A DNA stretch of 64,000 nucleotides from the NCBI GenBank assembly GCA_015069185.1, contig SVJB01000009.1:1-64000 (forward strand). Reading direction: 5' to 3'. This stretch comes from Oscillospiraceae bacterium (GTDB lineage Bacteria; Bacillota; Clostridia; UBA1212; UBA1255). Shown piece by piece: positions 63,036 to 64,000 of this stretch. The position numbers and the translations under genes are program-made. Position 1 is the stretch's first letter; each line of letters starts with the position of its first letter. The notes beneath the pieces were generated by a model. The model searched no databases. It had not been told where the DNA came from and saw only the letters and a list, made by a program, of their open reading frames with translations.

Positions 63036-64000
63036 TTATTTATAAATATTTCCGATTTCTTCCTGCACAACATTATTCTCACTATCATAATATCTTATGT
63101 AATAGTCCCCATTTCCGAGATTAATTACCTGTTCTGTATAGCTGCTGTCCTCAGGATTATACGTATATATGCGCTTAAAGCCGTCATCGTTATGATATAT
63201 TTCTTTTAATTTGTTACCTTCCTTATCAAACTCAACTTCAGAAACCAGATTATTCTCACCATCATATGTAACATATTTGATTGTATTTCCTTCTGCATCA
63301 TTCGTATAATCTGTTTTAATAAACAATTCATTTCCTATGTAATATTCATATCTGATCTGGAAACCCTGGCTGTCATATTCATATTTCTCAAAAGAAGTAA
63401 CCTGACCATTTTCATACTGTTCTTCAAGAACACGTTTGTCATTTTCATAATAAACCACAACTGCCAGCTCGCCATTGTCGTTATAATATGATTCAGTTCT
63501 CTTAGATGCTTCACCTGTGGAATTATACTCATACTCAATGTGAGTGGTAATAATTCCATTGTTGTAGTTCTCATACATGGTAACTTTACCATTTGTGAAA
63601 ATTTCCTTGTACTTGAGAATACCATTCTCATAATCATATTTATAAAGTTGAACTCCATCTGAATCAAACTTCTCTTCTCTTGACACCTGATCGCCTCTGT
63701 ATTCTTTTCTAATACACTCACCAGTAACAGCATCTACTTCTTCAGATGAAACAAGACCCTCTTGAGTATATACATAAAATTTTATTCTGATATTATCTGA
63801 AGTGTATTCAGAAACTTCTTTGGATATTAAGTCACCAAGAACATAGTGTTCACTTAATATTTCATTGTTATTTGTATCATATTCCCACTTCTCATTTTCC
63901 TGAAGTTCCCCATTCTGATATCTGTTAGAAGCAATAAGATTACCTCTGTTATCGTATCCATAAGTAGTATTACTTGTAACATTTCCTTGATCATCAAAAC
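63036..64000 (-). CDS. YD/RHS-repeat protein, C-terminal part (runs off window)
   Basis: Open minus frame of ~321 codons from the window edge to TAA at 63036. The whole visible part is irregular YD-type repeats rich in Tyr, Asn, Asp and Glu: FDDQGNVTSNTTYGYDNRGN, LEEQYENGQVTSFEKYEYDS, FDKEGNKLKEIYHNDDGFKR. This is the RHS/YwqK repeat style that builds beta-cages or long stalks. It ends abruptly (EEIGNIYK) without an RHS core box or toxin domain. The N-terminus lies beyond the window. It is upstream of the ABC operon on the same strand. Confidence 0.8.
   Translation of the reverse strand, partial: FDDQGNVTSNTTYGYDNRGNLIASNRYQNGELQENEKWEYDTNNNEILSEHYVLGDLISKEVSEYTSDNIRIKFYVYTQEGLVSSEEVDAVTGECIRKEYRGDQVSREEKFDSDGVQLYKYDYENGILKYKEIFTNGKVTMYENYNNGIITTHIEYEYNSTGEASKRTESYYNDNGELAVVVYYENDKRVLEEQYENGQVTSFEKYEYDSQGFQIRYEYYIGNELFIKTDYTNDAEGNTIKYVTYDGENNLVSEVEFDKEGNKLKEIYHNDDGFKRIYTYNPEDSSYTEQVINLGNGDYYIRYYDSENNVVQEEIGNIYK

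Overview
This 64 kb window comes from a low-G+C, anaerobic, spore-forming Firmicute of the class Clostridia, possibly Lachnospiraceae or a relative. The evidence is AT-rich AGGAGG-type ribosome sites, a pyruvate:ferredoxin oxidoreductase, a split transketolase, SpoVB, MecA, CotH-type proteins, tRNAs without encoded CCA, and many lipoproteins with Thr/Pro linkers. Most of it is ordinary chromosome, with glycan-related and cell-surface islands. The two outermost genes, a secreted DNRLRE/RHS-like N-terminus and a YD-repeat C-terminus, run off the window.

Layout. 1-2.5 kb: secreted protein start and an IS3-family element whose OrfB has an internal stop. 2.6-12.1 kb: a glycan locus with two tandem beta-propeller paralogues (one without a signal peptide, one a lipoprotein), a divergent AraC regulator, an ADP-ribosylglycohydrolase-family protein and an SH3/C39 peptidase. 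A nearly identical 21-bp element lies upstream of both the propeller operon and the ADP-ribosylglycohydrolase gene. 12.2-21 kb: P-type Ca2+-ATPase, FtsH, tRNA-Lys, GpsA, tRNA-Met, thioredoxin, PNPase and S15. 21.2-30 kb: IMPase, a repeat-rich transglutaminase lipoprotein, a DUF2383-like protein, MecA, Pgi, a GH1 beta-glucosidase and an orphan lipoprotein.

30-36 kb is a carbon-metabolism operon: rpiB, both transketolase halves and nifJ. 36-47.3 kb holds an SGNH hydrolase, gene debris, a Usp-like protein, a thymidylate-kinase-like protein, an unusual four-gene operon (VTC polyphosphate polymerase, DUF4956 membrane protein, NahK-like sugar kinase, solute-binding lipoprotein), an antiporter, a GH99/GH71-like lipoprotein and a second AraC regulator. 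47.3-54.5 kb holds PdxA, SpoVB, rhomboid protease, S1 protein, DivIC, a HAD phosphatase, tRNA-Arg, a flavoprotein and TrmL. 54.5-64 kb holds a CotH-RCC1 fusion lipoprotein, an ABC/DUF1854/ABC operon whose two half-transporters carry N-terminal zinc ribbons, and the YD-repeat protein.

The best candidates for something undescribed are the ABC-DUF1854-ABC zinc-ribbon exporter, the VTC/DUF4956/NahK/SBP operon, the AraC-linked propeller/ADP-ribosylglycohydrolase regulon, and a perfect 16-bp hairpin enclosing the start codon of the P-type ATPase.
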